From Streptomyces capillispiralis (GTDB lineage: Bacteria; Actinomycetota; Actinomycetes; Streptomycetales; Streptomycetaceae): DNA of 64,000 nt. Positions 44,514 to 53,670 of this stretch are shown here, piece by piece (the first letter of the stretch is position 1; every line of letters begins with the position of its first letter). The DNA is taken from assembly GCF_007829875.1 (NCBI RefSeq), contig NZ_VIWV01000001.1, positions 6,253,501-6,317,500 on the forward strand. Reading direction: 5' to 3'. A program made the translations under genes and the position numbers. The notes under the pieces are model-generated. The model saw only the letters and a list, made by a program, of their open reading frames with translations, had not been told where the DNA came from and did not search any database.

Positions 44514-45838
44514 TGGCTAGCGAGGAAACCCGGACACTCCCGTCCACGACCGTACGCACACCGGCCGCGTCGCCCGGTACCCGGACGGCCCCCGGGGGCG
44601 GCGCCCCGCGCGCGTGGCGCACGCGGCTGCTCGTCGTCGCCATCGTGCTGGCCGCACTGAACCTCCGCCCCGCCATCACCAGCCTGGGCGCGCTGCTCGA
44701 AGAGGTCCGCGACGGGCTCGGCATGAGCGGCAGCGTGGCCGGACTGCTCACCTCCGTCCCCCCGCTGTGCTTCGCCGTCTTCGGCGTCACCGCCCCCCGC
44801 CTGGCCCGCCGCTTCGGGACCGGCGCGGTGGTGTGCGCCGGCATGGCCGCCATCGGCACCGGCCTGCTGATCCGCCCGTACGCCGGGGGCACCGCGGCCT
44901 TCCTGGCCGCCACCGCCCTCGCGCTGATGGGCATCGCCGTCAGCAACGTCCTGATGCCGGTGATCGTCAAGCGCTGGTTCCCCGACCGGGTCGGGTCCAT
45001 GACCGGCCTGTACTCCATGGCCCTCGCCCTGGGCACCGCCACGGCGGCGGCGGTCACCGTGCCGCTGACCGGCACGCTGGGCGGGAACTGGCAGTCCGGC
45101 CTCGCGGTGTGGGCGGCCCTGGCCGCCGCCGCCGTACTGCCGTGGCTCGCCTTCGTACGGGACCGGGACGAGGCGCCGGCCGAACGCGCGCCCGCGCCGG
45201 GACACACGGAGCCCGCGCAGGACGGGCGGGCCCCCGCCGGGGCGCCCGCGCTGCGCATCACCCGCAGCCGCACCGCCTGGGCGCTGGCCGTCTTCTTCGG
45301 GCTCCAGGCCACCGCCGCCTACATCACCATGGGCTGGATGCCCCAGATCTTCCGGGACGCGGGCGTCCCCGCGGGCACGGCCGGGCTGCTCCTGGCGGTC
45401 ACCATGGTGATGGGCGTACCGCTGGCCTTCGTCATACCGCGCCTCGCCACGCGGCTGCCCCAGCAGGGGCCGATCGTGCTCGCGCTGGGCGTGAGCGGCC
45501 TCGTCGGGTACGCCGGCCTCTACCTCGCGCCGGCCGCGGGTGCCTGGCTCTGGGCGCTGCTGCTGGGCGTCGCCAACTGCGCCTTCCCGCTGGCGCTCAC
45601 CATGGTCGGGATGCGGGCCAGGAGCAGCGCGGGCGTGGCCCAGCTGTCGGCCTTCGCGCAGAGCACCGGCTATCTGATCTCCATTCCCGGACCGCTCCTG
45701 GTGGGCGTGCTCTACCAGCACAGCGGCGGCTGGGGGCTGCCGATCGCGCTGATGGCCGGGCTGCTGGTCCCGCAGACGATCGTGGGCGTCCTGGCGGGCC
45801 GCGACCGCACGGTGGAGGACGAGGCGACGGCGGGCTGA
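44513..45838 (+). CDS. CynX/NimT family MFS transporter
   Basis: A 441-aa MFS permease with 12 predicted helices and a central hydrophilic loop (about 215-245). The CynX/NimT hallmark NLRPAITSLGALLEEVRD follows the first helix start, and TMVGMRARSSAGVAQLSAF lies late. Relatives move cyanate or nitroimidazole-like compounds; the substrate here is unknown. The ATG at 44513 fits a leaderless start; ATGs at 44501 and 44504 overlap the -10 box. The next gene encodes a 38-aa protein known to follow this type of transporter. Confidence 0.88.
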   Translation: MASEETRTLPSTTVRTPAASPGTRTAPGGGAPRAWRTRLLVVAIVLAALNLRPAITSLGALLEEVRDGLGMSGSVAGLLTSVPPLCFAVFGVTAPRLARRFGTGAVVCAGMAAIGTGLLIRPYAGGTAAFLAATALALMGIAVSNVLMPVIVKRWFPDRVGSMTGLYSMALALGTATAAAVTVPLTGTLGGNWQSGLAVWAALAAAAVLPWLAFVRDRDEAPAERAPAPGHTEPAQDGRAPAGAPALRITRSRTAWALAVFFGLQATAAYITMGWMPQIFRDAGVPAGTAGLLLAVTMVMGVPLAFVIPRLATRLPQQGPIVLALGVSGLVGYAGLYLAPAAGAWLWALLLGVANCAFPLALTMVGMRARSSAGVAQLSAFAQSTGYLISIPGPLLVGVLYQHSGGWGLPIALMAGLLVPQTIVGVLAGRDRTVEDEATAG

Positions 45839-45923
45839 GCGGCCCCCGCGCGACGGGACGCGGCCCGCGCCGCCCGGTCACCCCGGGGTCCGCCGCGGGC
45901 GAGGAGGGTGCGAAACTTGCGGT

Positions 45924-46040
45924 ATGCCAGTCCTCGACCCGAACCCGCAGAACGGCCAGAAGAAGATGCTGCTCGTCTTCGGCGCGTTCTTCGCCATCTT
46001 CATCGTCATCGGCGTGGTCGCGACCGTCCTCGCGCCCTGA
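45924..46040 (+). CDS. SGM_5486-type transporter-associated mini-protein
   Basis: A 38-aa protein with the sequence pattern MPVLDPNPQNGQKKMLLVFG followed by a single membrane helix to VVATVLAP. It is a recognised Streptomyces mini-protein family associated with CynX/NimT transporters, and here it lies 85 bp downstream of one. Possibly a small subunit. Start and stop are clear, but the ribosome site is weak. Confidence 0.85.
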   Translation: MPVLDPNPQNGQKKMLLVFGAFFAIFIVIGVVATVLAP

Positions 46041-46209
46041 CGGCACCCGCTCCCGGCGCCCGTGGTGGTGCTGGCACCCCCATCCCCTAGGGGGTTGGGC
46101 TCAGGGTCAAGTGGGTGGATCACCGGATGGGTTGAGGCGCCGACGGTCCGTACCTTCGAGATGTGGCCCCGACAGGCGGGCCACGGAGCACGCGAAGAGC
46201 GGAGGCCCC

Positions 46210-46416
46210 ATGTCGGCGCACACGCACACCCGGCCCCACCCGGCCCCCCGGGGCGGCGTCGACACCCGGCTGCCGTGGTGGGCGCTGGCCCTGCCCACAC
46301 TGGCCTTCCTCGCTCTGCTCACCCTGGTCCTGAACCCGTCCGACGCGCACGCGACGGCCGGGGAGCCCGCGATCACCCACCTGGTGGAGCGCGCCCAGGA
46401 GCTCATAGCCCGCTGA
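46210..46416 (+). CDS. Small single-pass membrane or secreted protein
   Basis: A 68-aa protein with an N-terminal His/Arg/Pro-rich stretch, one hydrophobic helix (WWALALPTLAFLALLTLVL) and a short tail (EPAITHLVERAQELIAR). The helix could also be a signal peptide. GGAGG precedes the ATG at 46210. I do not recognise the family. It sits 66 bp before the phosphatase gene on the same strand. Confidence 0.75.
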   Translation: MSAHTHTRPHPAPRGGVDTRLPWWALALPTLAFLALLTLVLNPSDAHATAGEPAITHLVERAQELIAR

Positions 46417-46482
46417 ACACCCTTGGAGGGGGCCGGTCAACTCCCTGCGCCCCATGGCCTGTTTCATGCGAAGCTGGGTCAC

Positions 46483-47001
46483 ATGAGCGTCGCAGAACCC
46501 CGCAGGATTGTCCTTTTCCGGCATGCGAAAGCCGACTGGCCCCCGGTGTCCGACCATGAGCGCCCACTCGCCGAGCGGGGCCGCATGGACGCGGCGGTCG
46601 CCGGACGGAAGCTCGCCGACACCGGCGTCGCCTTCGACCTGGCGCTGTGCTCCACCGCGGTCCGGACCCGCGAGACCTGGAAGCTCGCCGTCCAGGAGTT
46701 CCCGCAGCGGCCGAAGACCGTCTACGAGGAGCGGATCTACGAGGCCTCGCCCGGCGAGCTGATCGCCCTGCTCAACGAGACCCCCGACGACGCGCAGAAC
46801 GTCCTGCTGGTCGGCCACAACCCGGGCATCCAGGGACTCGCCGACATCCTGGCCGGTGCGGCCGAGGGAGACGCCCGCGAGCGCATGAGCCGCCGCGGCT
46901 ACCCGGCCGCCGCCTTCGCCGTCCTGTCCTTCACCGGATCCTGGAAGTCCCTCGAGCCCGGTGCGGGCACGCTCGTCGACTACTGGGCCCCGACCGAGTG
47001 A
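46483..47001 (+). CDS. SixA-like histidine phosphatase
   Basis: A 172-aa histidine-phosphatase-family protein. The RHA motif FRHAKADW supplies the nucleophilic histidine, DHERPLAERGR follows, and the second histidine is in LLVGHNPGIQGL. SixA-type enzymes dephosphorylate phosphohistidine on HPt domains or PTS proteins. The ATG at 46483 is the natural start. A hairpin terminator follows. Confidence 0.9.
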   Translation: MSVAEPRRIVLFRHAKADWPPVSDHERPLAERGRMDAAVAGRKLADTGVAFDLALCSTAVRTRETWKLAVQEFPQRPKTVYEERIYEASPGELIALLNETPDDAQNVLLVGHNPGIQGLADILAGAAEGDARERMSRRGYPAAAFAVLSFTGSWKSLEPGAGTLVDYWAPTE

Positions 47002-47040
47002 CACCCACCGCACCACCCGGGTGACCCACCCGGCAGGCCA

Positions 47041-47077
47041 GGGGCCCGGCATCCGACCCGCGTCGATGCCGGGCCCC
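47041..47077. terminator. Hairpin terminator after the phosphatase gene
   Basis: A 13-bp perfect stem, 47041-47053 with 47065-47077, 39 bp after the stop. Confidence 0.75.
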
Positions 47078-47476
47078 CACATGGCCGCACGGCCGCACTG
47101 CGGCGGGGATGGCGGGGACGGCAGCGGGGGCCGCGCCACGGACGGATGGCGGCAGAGCTGTCTACGGCCGGAAGGGCGGCCGGGGGACGGGCCACGGTCG
47201 GGACGGCCGCCGGGTCCGTGTGACGGTGGGGAGGGCGGTAGGCGCCGTACTCGGCCGGGGCGGCGCCGGGGGACCCGTGCCACGGTCGGGGTGGAGGCCG
47301 CGAGGCCCCGGGCGCGGTCGGGATGCCGGCAGGGGCCGTACTGCGGGTCGCGGCGGGCGGCAGGTCGCGTGCCGGTGTGGACGGCTACAGGGGGCAGCGT
47401 GCCGGTTCGGGCGGCCGGCGGGGTCCACGTGCCGGTTCGGACGGCCACGGGCCCGCGTGCCGCCGCGGGCGCCGGC
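47078..47476. other. Low-complexity GC-rich intergenic stretch before the end of serB
   Basis: About 400 bp of GGCGG-rich, repetitive sequence. Frames on either strand give only Arg/Gly-rich or TGT-rich repeats without a ribosome site, so no gene is called. The last 100 bp are a tandem repeat. Confidence 0.6.
47368..47465. repeat. Tandem repeat of about 30 bp in the intergenic region
   Basis: Copies begin with CGTGCCGGT at 47368, 47398 and 47428 and a partial copy at 47456. The second half of each unit has diverged. Confidence 0.8.
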
Positions 47477-48685
47477 TCAGTCCACGTCGAGCGTGTCCGC
47501 CGCCTCGACCTCTTCGCGGGTGACGCCCAGCAGGTAGAGGACCGTGTCCAGGAAGGGGAAGTTCACCGCCGTGTGGGCCGCCTCGCGCACCACCGGCTTG
47601 GCGTTGAAGGCGACACCGAGCCCCGCCGCGTTCAGCATGTCCAGGTCGTTCGCCCCGTCACCGATCGCCACGGTCTGCGACAGCGGCACCCCCGCCTCGG
47701 CCGCGAACCGGCGCAGCAGCCGGGCCTTGCCCGCCCGGTCCACGATCTCGCCGGTGACCCGGCCGGTCAGCTTCCCGTCGACGATCTCCAGGGTGTTGGC
47801 CTGGGCGAAGTCCAGCCCCAGCCGCTCCTTGAGATCATCCGTGACCTGGGTGAACCCACCGGAGACCACGCCCACTTGATAGCCGAGGCGCTTGAGGGTG
47901 CGGATCAGGGTCCGGGCGCCCGGCGTCAGCCGCACCTCGCTGCGCACCTTGTCCACCACGGAGGCGTCCAGCCCCTCCAGCAACGCCACGCGCGCGTGCA
48001 GCGACTGCTCGAAGTCCAGCTCCCCGCGCATCGCGGCCGCCGTCACCTCGGCGACCTCGTCCTCGCAGCCGGCGTGCGCGGCGAAGAGCTCGATCACCTC
48101 GTCCTGGATGAGGGTGGAGTCCACGTCCATGACGACCAGGCGCTGCGCCCGCCGGTACAGCCCCGCCGCTACCACGGCCACGTCGACCCCGAGCCGTGCC
48201 GCCTCGGTCACCAGCGCGGTCCGCAACGGTTCCGTCTCCACCCCGGACACCGCGAACTCCACCGCCGTGACCGGATACTTGGCGAGCCGGAAGATACGGT
48301 CGATGTTGCCGCCGGTCCCGGTGATCCGCGAGGCGATCGCCGCCGTCGCCTCCGAGGTCAGGGGGTGTCCCAGCACGGTGACCAGGGAACGGCCGAGCCC
48401 ACGCGGACGGTTGTCGCCGATGCCGGAGATGATCTCCGCCTGCATCTTCATCGACCCCGCCCAGCTGTGGACGGTCGCCCGCAGATCCCCTTCCAGCCCC
48501 TTGGGCGGCTCGGTCACCAGCGCGCAGAGCACGATGCGACCACGGGTGACGACCTGCTCGATGTCGACGACGTCGACCGAGTAGGCGGCGAGGGTGTCGA
48601 AGAGGCCGGCCGTGATGCCCGGCCTGTCCTTGCCGAAGATCTTGACAAGGAGAGTGGGAACGTCGGAGGTCTGCGATGCGTCCAT
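47477..48685 (-). CDS. serB: Phosphoserine phosphatase SerB
   Basis: A 402-aa protein. The N-terminal half holds ACT-like regulatory domains (TLLVKIFGKDRPGITAGLFD; a second near SLVTVLGHP), as in actinobacterial SerB2. The C-terminal HAD phosphatase has motif I MDVDSTLIQDE, motif II SGGFTQV, and motif IV AIGDGANDLDML. It makes L-serine from phosphoserine. ATG start at 48685. Confidence 0.96.
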   Translation of the reverse strand: MDASQTSDVPTLLVKIFGKDRPGITAGLFDTLAAYSVDVVDIEQVVTRGRIVLCALVTEPPKGLEGDLRATVHSWAGSMKMQAEIISGIGDNRPRGLGRSLVTVLGHPLTSEATAAIASRITGTGGNIDRIFRLAKYPVTAVEFAVSGVETEPLRTALVTEAARLGVDVAVVAAGLYRRAQRLVVMDVDSTLIQDEVIELFAAHAGCEDEVAEVTAAAMRGELDFEQSLHARVALLEGLDASVVDKVRSEVRLTPGARTLIRTLKRLGYQVGVVSGGFTQVTDDLKERLGLDFAQANTLEIVDGKLTGRVTGEIVDRAGKARLLRRFAAEAGVPLSQTVAIGDGANDLDMLNAAGLGVAFNAKPVVREAAHTAVNFPFLDTVLYLLGVTREEVEAADTLDVD

Positions 48686-48786
48686 GGTGCTTCCACCGTA
48701 TCCGGCACCCAGTGCCTCGCGCCTCCGAGGTCCGTCTGGCGGACAGCGAACACTGGGCGTCGCCGGGATGTCCCGGACCTTACGGA

Positions 48787-50778
48787 TCAGCGGTCACCAT
48801 CCGGCTTCCGCGGTGCCGGGGGAGGCGGCGGGGGAGGCGGCGGCACCTCGTCCGGCCACAACGGCGACCGCTCCCCACCCCGAGGCCGCGGACCGCGCCG
48901 GGGCCCACGCGCGGGCGGCGGTCCGATCGGCCGGGCCACGGTGGGCGCACCGTGGACGTCGCCGTGGACGTCGCCGTGGATGTCGCCGTGGGCGTCGCCG
49001 TGCCCGTCATCCCCTTCGCCGGGCGCCCCCGCACCCCGGGCGTCCACGGGACCGCGTGACTCCGCGGTCCCCCACGGCTCCCGGCCCACCCGCAGATAGG
49101 GGTTGGTGTCCGGATTCGGCGGACGGTAGGGGGACCCCGGTGCGTACGGCCCGGCGTACGGCCCGGCGTCCGCCCCGTGCGACGCCCTCGCCCCGAGCCC
49201 TTCCTCCGACCGCCACCCCTCAGCCCCCGGGGACCCCTCGGCTGCCCGGAACCCCTTGGCACCCATGGCCCCCTGGGACACCCATCCCCCGTACCCTTCG
49301 TCCCTCATGTCACCCCGTGCCAACAGAGCCGCCCGCGTCCCCGCCGCACCGCACGCCCACGCCAGCAGCGCCCCCGCCGCGCCCGCCCCCGTTCCCCACA
49401 GCGCGCCCAGCAGGAAGGCCGTGCCGAGACGACCGTGCAACTCGATCCCGGCGCCGAACGCGTCGAAGCCCAGCACGGACACCGAGGCGCTCACGGACAC
49501 GTCCGTCAGCCAGGTCAGCAAGGGCAGGGCCAGGGCCGTAGCCACCCCCAGCCGCACCGCACACCGCCCCGCGAACCCGGCCGCTCCCCGAGGCCGCCCC
49601 GCACCGTCCCCCACCACTTCCGCATAGGGCGCCGCCCCGCCCTTCACGGGCGTCCGGACGCCCGTCAGCACCCCCGCCAGCAGCATCATCAGCGTGGCCG
49701 CCACCCCCAGCAGCCACACCCGCCCGTCGAGCCCGGCCAGCCGCCCCAGCGTGACCGTCTGGTCGGTGCCCACCCGCAGCAGATCGTCCACGGGGTGCGG
49801 CAGCACCCCGAGCAGCGCCCCGCTCGCCCGTCCCTCCCACGGCACGAACAGACCGAGCGGCAGCCCCAGCCACACGCCGTTCGGCGCCCCCAGCAGGGCC
49901 GCCCCCGCGATCCGCCGCGGATGGTCGTCGCCGATCGCCGCGTGGCCCGCCGCGGCGAGACCCGCCGCCACCGCCACCAGCCCCACCGTGACGAGAGCCG
50001 ACACCGCGGGCCGCACCACCCGGTGCACGGCGTCCCAGCCGCGCGGCAGCGGAGTGCGGCGCGACGCCAGCAGCGCGAGCAGCAGGACACCGGCCGACCA
50101 CCCGAGGCCACCCAGCAGCGTCGGCACCGCGTCGACGATGAACGCCACCGTCGCCCGCCCGTCGACGAGATCACCGACCCGGTCCGGCAACAGCCCCCCG
50201 ATGTCACCGAGATCGCCCAGCCCCGGGATCTCGATCCCGCCCCCGCCACCGCCCTCACCCCCGCTCCCGTCCCCGTCCCCGCCCGGAAGTCCGTCCAGCC
50301 CCAGCGATCCCCCGTCGAGGGTGACGACGTCGTGCCCCGCCCAGACCAGCCCGCCCGTCATCGCCACGAACAGCCCGGTCACCGCGGACGCCCGCGCGAG
50401 GAGTTCGGCGGCCGGCACCACAACTCCCGCCGCCCGCAGGGACCGCAGGAAGAAGTACGACAGCAGCAGCGCACCCACCAGGCTCACCCCCAGTGGCGCG
50501 ATACGGAGGGTGGTGCCGGCCTCCGCGCCCGACAGCCCGAAGGCGGACACGTCCGCGGACGGCGTGACCGAACCGCCGGCCCCCAACGCCACCACGGCAG
50601 CGGTCATCGGCCCCAGGGAACCCGCCGCGTCCGCACCCAGCAGCCGCAGCCCCAGCGCCGCCGTCCCCGCCATCCCGATCAACGCCCAGCTCACCGCGGC
50701 GACCGCGGACATCACCACGTCCGCCCACGGCACCCGCGCACCACGCTCCGCGGCACCGACGCCTGTGGCAGCACCCAT
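48787..50778 (-). CDS. Streptophobe family membrane protein
   Basis: A 663-aa protein with roughly ten hydrophobic segments, an internal Gly/Asp-rich loop (GGDGDGSGGEGGGGGG) and a 150-residue disordered C-terminal tail. The tail has GDVHGDVHG repeats and ends in nine prolines. It matches the streptophobe family, found only in Streptomyces relatives and of unknown function. It is divergent from the FHA-ABC transporter with 232 bp between, where no other gene is seen. Confidence 0.85.
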   Translation of the reverse strand: MGAATGVGAAERGARVPWADVVMSAVAAVSWALIGMAGTAALGLRLLGADAAGSLGPMTAAVVALGAGGSVTPSADVSAFGLSGAEAGTTLRIAPLGVSLVGALLLSYFFLRSLRAAGVVVPAAELLARASAVTGLFVAMTGGLVWAGHDVVTLDGGSLGLDGLPGGDGDGSGGEGGGGGGIEIPGLGDLGDIGGLLPDRVGDLVDGRATVAFIVDAVPTLLGGLGWSAGVLLLALLASRRTPLPRGWDAVHRVVRPAVSALVTVGLVAVAAGLAAAGHAAIGDDHPRRIAGAALLGAPNGVWLGLPLGLFVPWEGRASGALLGVLPHPVDDLLRVGTDQTVTLGRLAGLDGRVWLLGVAATLMMLLAGVLTGVRTPVKGGAAPYAEVVGDGAGRPRGAAGFAGRCAVRLGVATALALPLLTWLTDVSVSASVSVLGFDAFGAGIELHGRLGTAFLLGALWGTGAGAAGALLAWACGAAGTRAALLARGDMRDEGYGGWVSQGAMGAKGFRAAEGSPGAEGWRSEEGLGARASHGADAGPYAGPYAPGSPYRPPNPDTNPYLRVGREPWGTAESRGPVDARGAGAPGEGDDGHGDAHGDIHGDVHGDVHGAPTVARPIGPPPARGPRRGPRPRGGERSPLWPDEVPPPPPPPPPAPRKPDGDR
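48951..49010. repeat. 12-bp tandem repeat in the streptophobe tail
   Basis: CGTGGACGTCGC and close variants start at 48951, 48963, 48975 and 48987, with a weaker copy at 48999. On the minus strand each encodes a GDVH-type tetrapeptide, so copy-number change stays in frame. Confidence 0.9.
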
Positions 50779-51010
50779 GGCAGACCCCCCGATCCGCGGC
50801 GCGGCGGCGAAACGGCCGCGCGTGTCCCCCTCGCGTGGTTTACCACTCTCCGGGCCGTTTTCAACCCCGTCCGCACGGCAGGGTGAAAGCCTTGGTGCGG
50901 GGTCGTGACAAGGCCCGACTTTCGGTCAGAGGGCCGAGCCTGAAATAGTTCCCCCCGATGTTCGACATCCCTAGACTCCCTGCGATGGGGGAAACTCGGG
51001 GGACAACTCA

Positions 51011-53581
51011 GTGGGGCATGGAGTGCCGGAACTCGTACTGGAATCAAACGGACGGACCTGGACGCTCGATCCGTCCAGGTCTTACACCCTCGGACGTGAT
51101 CCGCAGGGGGACGTCGTGCTGGACGACGCCAGGGTCTCCTGGCGTCACGCCACGATCAGCTTCAACGGCCGCAGTTGGGTCATCGAGGACCACGGCAGCA
51201 CCAACGGCACGTTCGTGCAGGGACAGCGGATCCACCATCTGGAGTTCGGCTCCGACACGGTGCTGAACCTGGGCAACGCGACCGACGGGCCGCGCGTGAC
51301 CCTGTCCGGCGCCGCGGCCCCGGCCGCCACGCCGCAGGCCCAGCCGCAGCAGCCGTACGCCGCCCAGGGCGTGAACGCCGGCTGGGCCCAGCAGGCGCCG
51401 CAGCAGCAAGCGCCCGTGCAGCAGCCCGGCTGGCAGCAGCCGCACCAGGCGGCACCGCACCAGGCAGGTCAGCACCAAGCGGCACAGCAGCAGTCGGCGC
51501 CGCACATCCCGCAGCAGCAGGGACCCGGCGGCGCGGCGGGGGCGCCACCGGTCTACGGCGACCGCAGCCCCACCACGTTCCACCAGTTCTCGCTCGGCCG
51601 GGTGATGCGCATCGGCCGTGCCCTGGAGAACGACCTGGTCGTCTCCGACCTCCAGGTCTCGCGCAATCACGCCGAGTTCCACTCCACGCCCGACGGGCGC
51701 ATGGAGATCCGCGACCTCGGCTCGCACAACGGCACGTACGTCAACGGCCAGCCGATCGCCAAGGGCGGCGCCCAACTGCTCGGCCCCACCGACGTCGTGG
51801 GCGTCGGTCACTCGACGTTCCGGATCGTCGGGGACCGGCTCGAGGAGTTCGTCGACACCGGTGAGGTGTCCTTCTCCGCCCGCCACCTGACCGTCACGGT
51901 CGACGGTGGCAAGCAGATCCTCAAGGACGTCTCCTTCGGCGTCCCCGAGAAGTCGCTGATCGCGGTCATCGGCCCGTCCGGCTCCGGCAAGTCGACCCTG
52001 CTCAAGGCGCTCACCGGCTACCGCCCGGCGAACCAGGGCGAGGTCCTCTACGACAACCGGAACCTCTACAAGCAGTTCGCCGAGCTGCGCCAGCGCATCG
52101 GTCTGGTCCCGCAGGACGACATCCTGCACAAGGAGCTGACCGTCAAGAAGGCCCTGAAGTACGCGGCCAAGCTCCGCTTCCCCTCCGACACCACGGCCGC
52201 CGAGCGCGACGCCCGCATCGACGAGGTGCTGCGCGAACTCAAGCTGGACATCCACAAGGACAAGAAGGTCACGTCCCTGTCCGGCGGCCAGCGCAAGCGG
52301 GTCTCCGTGGCCCTGGAGCTGCTGACCAAGCCGTCGCTGATCTTCCTGGACGAGCCCACCTCCGGTCTCGACCCGGGCATGGACCGCGACGTCATGCAGC
52401 TGCTGCGCGGCCTCGCCGACGACGGCCGCACCGTCCTCGTCGTCACGCACTCGGTGGCCGAGCTGGCGATCTGCGACAAGCTCCTGGTGATGGCGCCCGG
52501 CGGCTCCGTCGCCTACTTCGGCCCGCCCGAGGAGGCGCTGAACTTCTTCGGCTACGACACCTGGGCCGACGTCTTCTCCGCCTTCGAGAACTACCGCGAC
52601 TACGACTGGGCGGGCCGCTGGAAGGGCTCGCAGCACTACCAGATGTACGCCGCGGACATCGACGCGGTCGCGCCGCAGTCCGTACAGGTCCCGGCGATGC
52701 AGGCGATGAAGCCGCCGAAGCCGCAGGGCTGGATGTCGCAGTTCGTCACGCTGGTGCGCCGCTACGTCTCGGTGATCGTCTCCGACAAGGGCTTCCTGGC
52801 CCTGATGGTGATCCTCCCGGCCGTCCTCGGCGCGGTCAGTCTGCTCATCGACCCGGACAGGGGGCTGCTGCCCAATCCGCCCAACCCGCAGACCGGCCGG
52901 ATCATCCCCAACGGCACGGCGACCACGGTCCTGCTGATCCTCGCGGTCGGCGCCTGTTTCGCGGGCGCCGCGAACTCCGTGCGCGAGCTCATCAAGGAAC
53001 GGGTCATCTACGAGCGGGAGCGCGCCACCGGCCTGTCCCGTTCGGCGTACCTGATGTCCAAGGTGTTCGTGCTCGGCATGATCACCGTGCTCCAGGGCCT
53101 GCTGGTCGGCGTGATCGGCTTCTCCAGCCGGGAGCTCCCGGAGGAGGGCCTGGTCCTCGGCGGCTTCACGCTGCTGGAGCTCTCCCTGCCGATCATGGCG
53201 CTCGGCTTCACCTCGATGATGTTCGGCCTGATCATCTCCGCGCTGGTGAAGACCGCCGAGAAGACCATGCCGCTGCTGGTGATGTTCGCGATCATCCAGG
53301 TCGTCTTCACCGGCTGTCTGTTCGCGCTGCACGGCTCGATCGGCGTCAACCAGTTCTCGTTCCTGATGCCGTCGCGCTGGGCGGTCGCCGCGTCGGGCGC
53401 CACGCTGGACTTCAACAAGATCAGCCCGCCGGAGACGGCCGGTGACACCGACCCGCTGTGGGAGCACACGGTCGGGGCGTGGGCGATGGACATGGGCGCG
53501 CTGCTCGCCCTCGGCGTGGTGTGCGGCTTCTTCGTGGCCCGCTTCCTGCGCCGGCACGAGCCCGAGGTCATGCGCAAGTAA
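51011..53581 (+). CDS. FHA-FHA-ABC transporter (Rv1747-like)
   Basis: An 856-aa fusion. FHA1 is at about 20-90 (YTLGRDPQGDVVLDDARVSWRH without the spacer), then a Gln/Pro/Ala-rich linker (about 98-180), then FHA2 at about 190-270 (RIGRALENDLVVSDLQVSRN). The ABC domain follows, with Walker A GPSGSGKST (321-329), signature LSGGQRKR and LDEPTSGLDPG, and an ABC2-type membrane domain with six helices (about 590-850). The FHA domains bind phosphothreonine, so Ser/Thr kinases probably control it, as for M. tuberculosis Rv1747. The GTG at 51011 has GGGGGA upstream. Confidence 0.93.
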   Translation: MGHGVPELVLESNGRTWTLDPSRSYTLGRDPQGDVVLDDARVSWRHATISFNGRSWVIEDHGSTNGTFVQGQRIHHLEFGSDTVLNLGNATDGPRVTLSGAAAPAATPQAQPQQPYAAQGVNAGWAQQAPQQQAPVQQPGWQQPHQAAPHQAGQHQAAQQQSAPHIPQQQGPGGAAGAPPVYGDRSPTTFHQFSLGRVMRIGRALENDLVVSDLQVSRNHAEFHSTPDGRMEIRDLGSHNGTYVNGQPIAKGGAQLLGPTDVVGVGHSTFRIVGDRLEEFVDTGEVSFSARHLTVTVDGGKQILKDVSFGVPEKSLIAVIGPSGSGKSTLLKALTGYRPANQGEVLYDNRNLYKQFAELRQRIGLVPQDDILHKELTVKKALKYAAKLRFPSDTTAAERDARIDEVLRELKLDIHKDKKVTSLSGGQRKRVSVALELLTKPSLIFLDEPTSGLDPGMDRDVMQLLRGLADDGRTVLVVTHSVAELAICDKLLVMAPGGSVAYFGPPEEALNFFGYDTWADVFSAFENYRDYDWAGRWKGSQHYQMYAADIDAVAPQSVQVPAMQAMKPPKPQGWMSQFVTLVRRYVSVIVSDKGFLALMVILPAVLGAVSLLIDPDRGLLPNPPNPQTGRIIPNGTATTVLLILAVGACFAGAANSVRELIKERVIYERERATGLSRSAYLMSKVFVLGMITVLQGLLVGVIGFSSRELPEEGLVLGGFTLLELSLPIMALGFTSMMFGLIISALVKTAEKTMPLLVMFAIIQVVFTGCLFALHGSIGVNQFSFLMPSRWAVAASGATLDFNKISPPETAGDTDPLWEHTVGAWAMDMGALLALGVVCGFFVARFLRRHEPEVMRK

Positions 53582-53597
53582 CCGCGCCGTACGACCC

Positions 53598-53635
53598 CGA
53601 AGGGCGGCACCCCGTCAGGAGGGTGCCGCCCTTCG
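53598..53635 (+). terminator. Hairpin terminator after the FHA-ABC gene
   Basis: A 15-bp near-perfect stem (about 53598-53613 with 53621-53635), 17 bp past the stop. It sits between two convergent genes and may serve both. Confidence 0.8.
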
Positions 53636-53670
53636 GCGTCTGTGTTCGCGTGAAGAGGTCCGCGCCGACC

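Noticed and set aside
47078..47476. Small genes on either strand in the GC-rich stretch
   Set aside because: All frames give low-complexity Arg/Gly repeats without ribosome sites or domain-like sequence.
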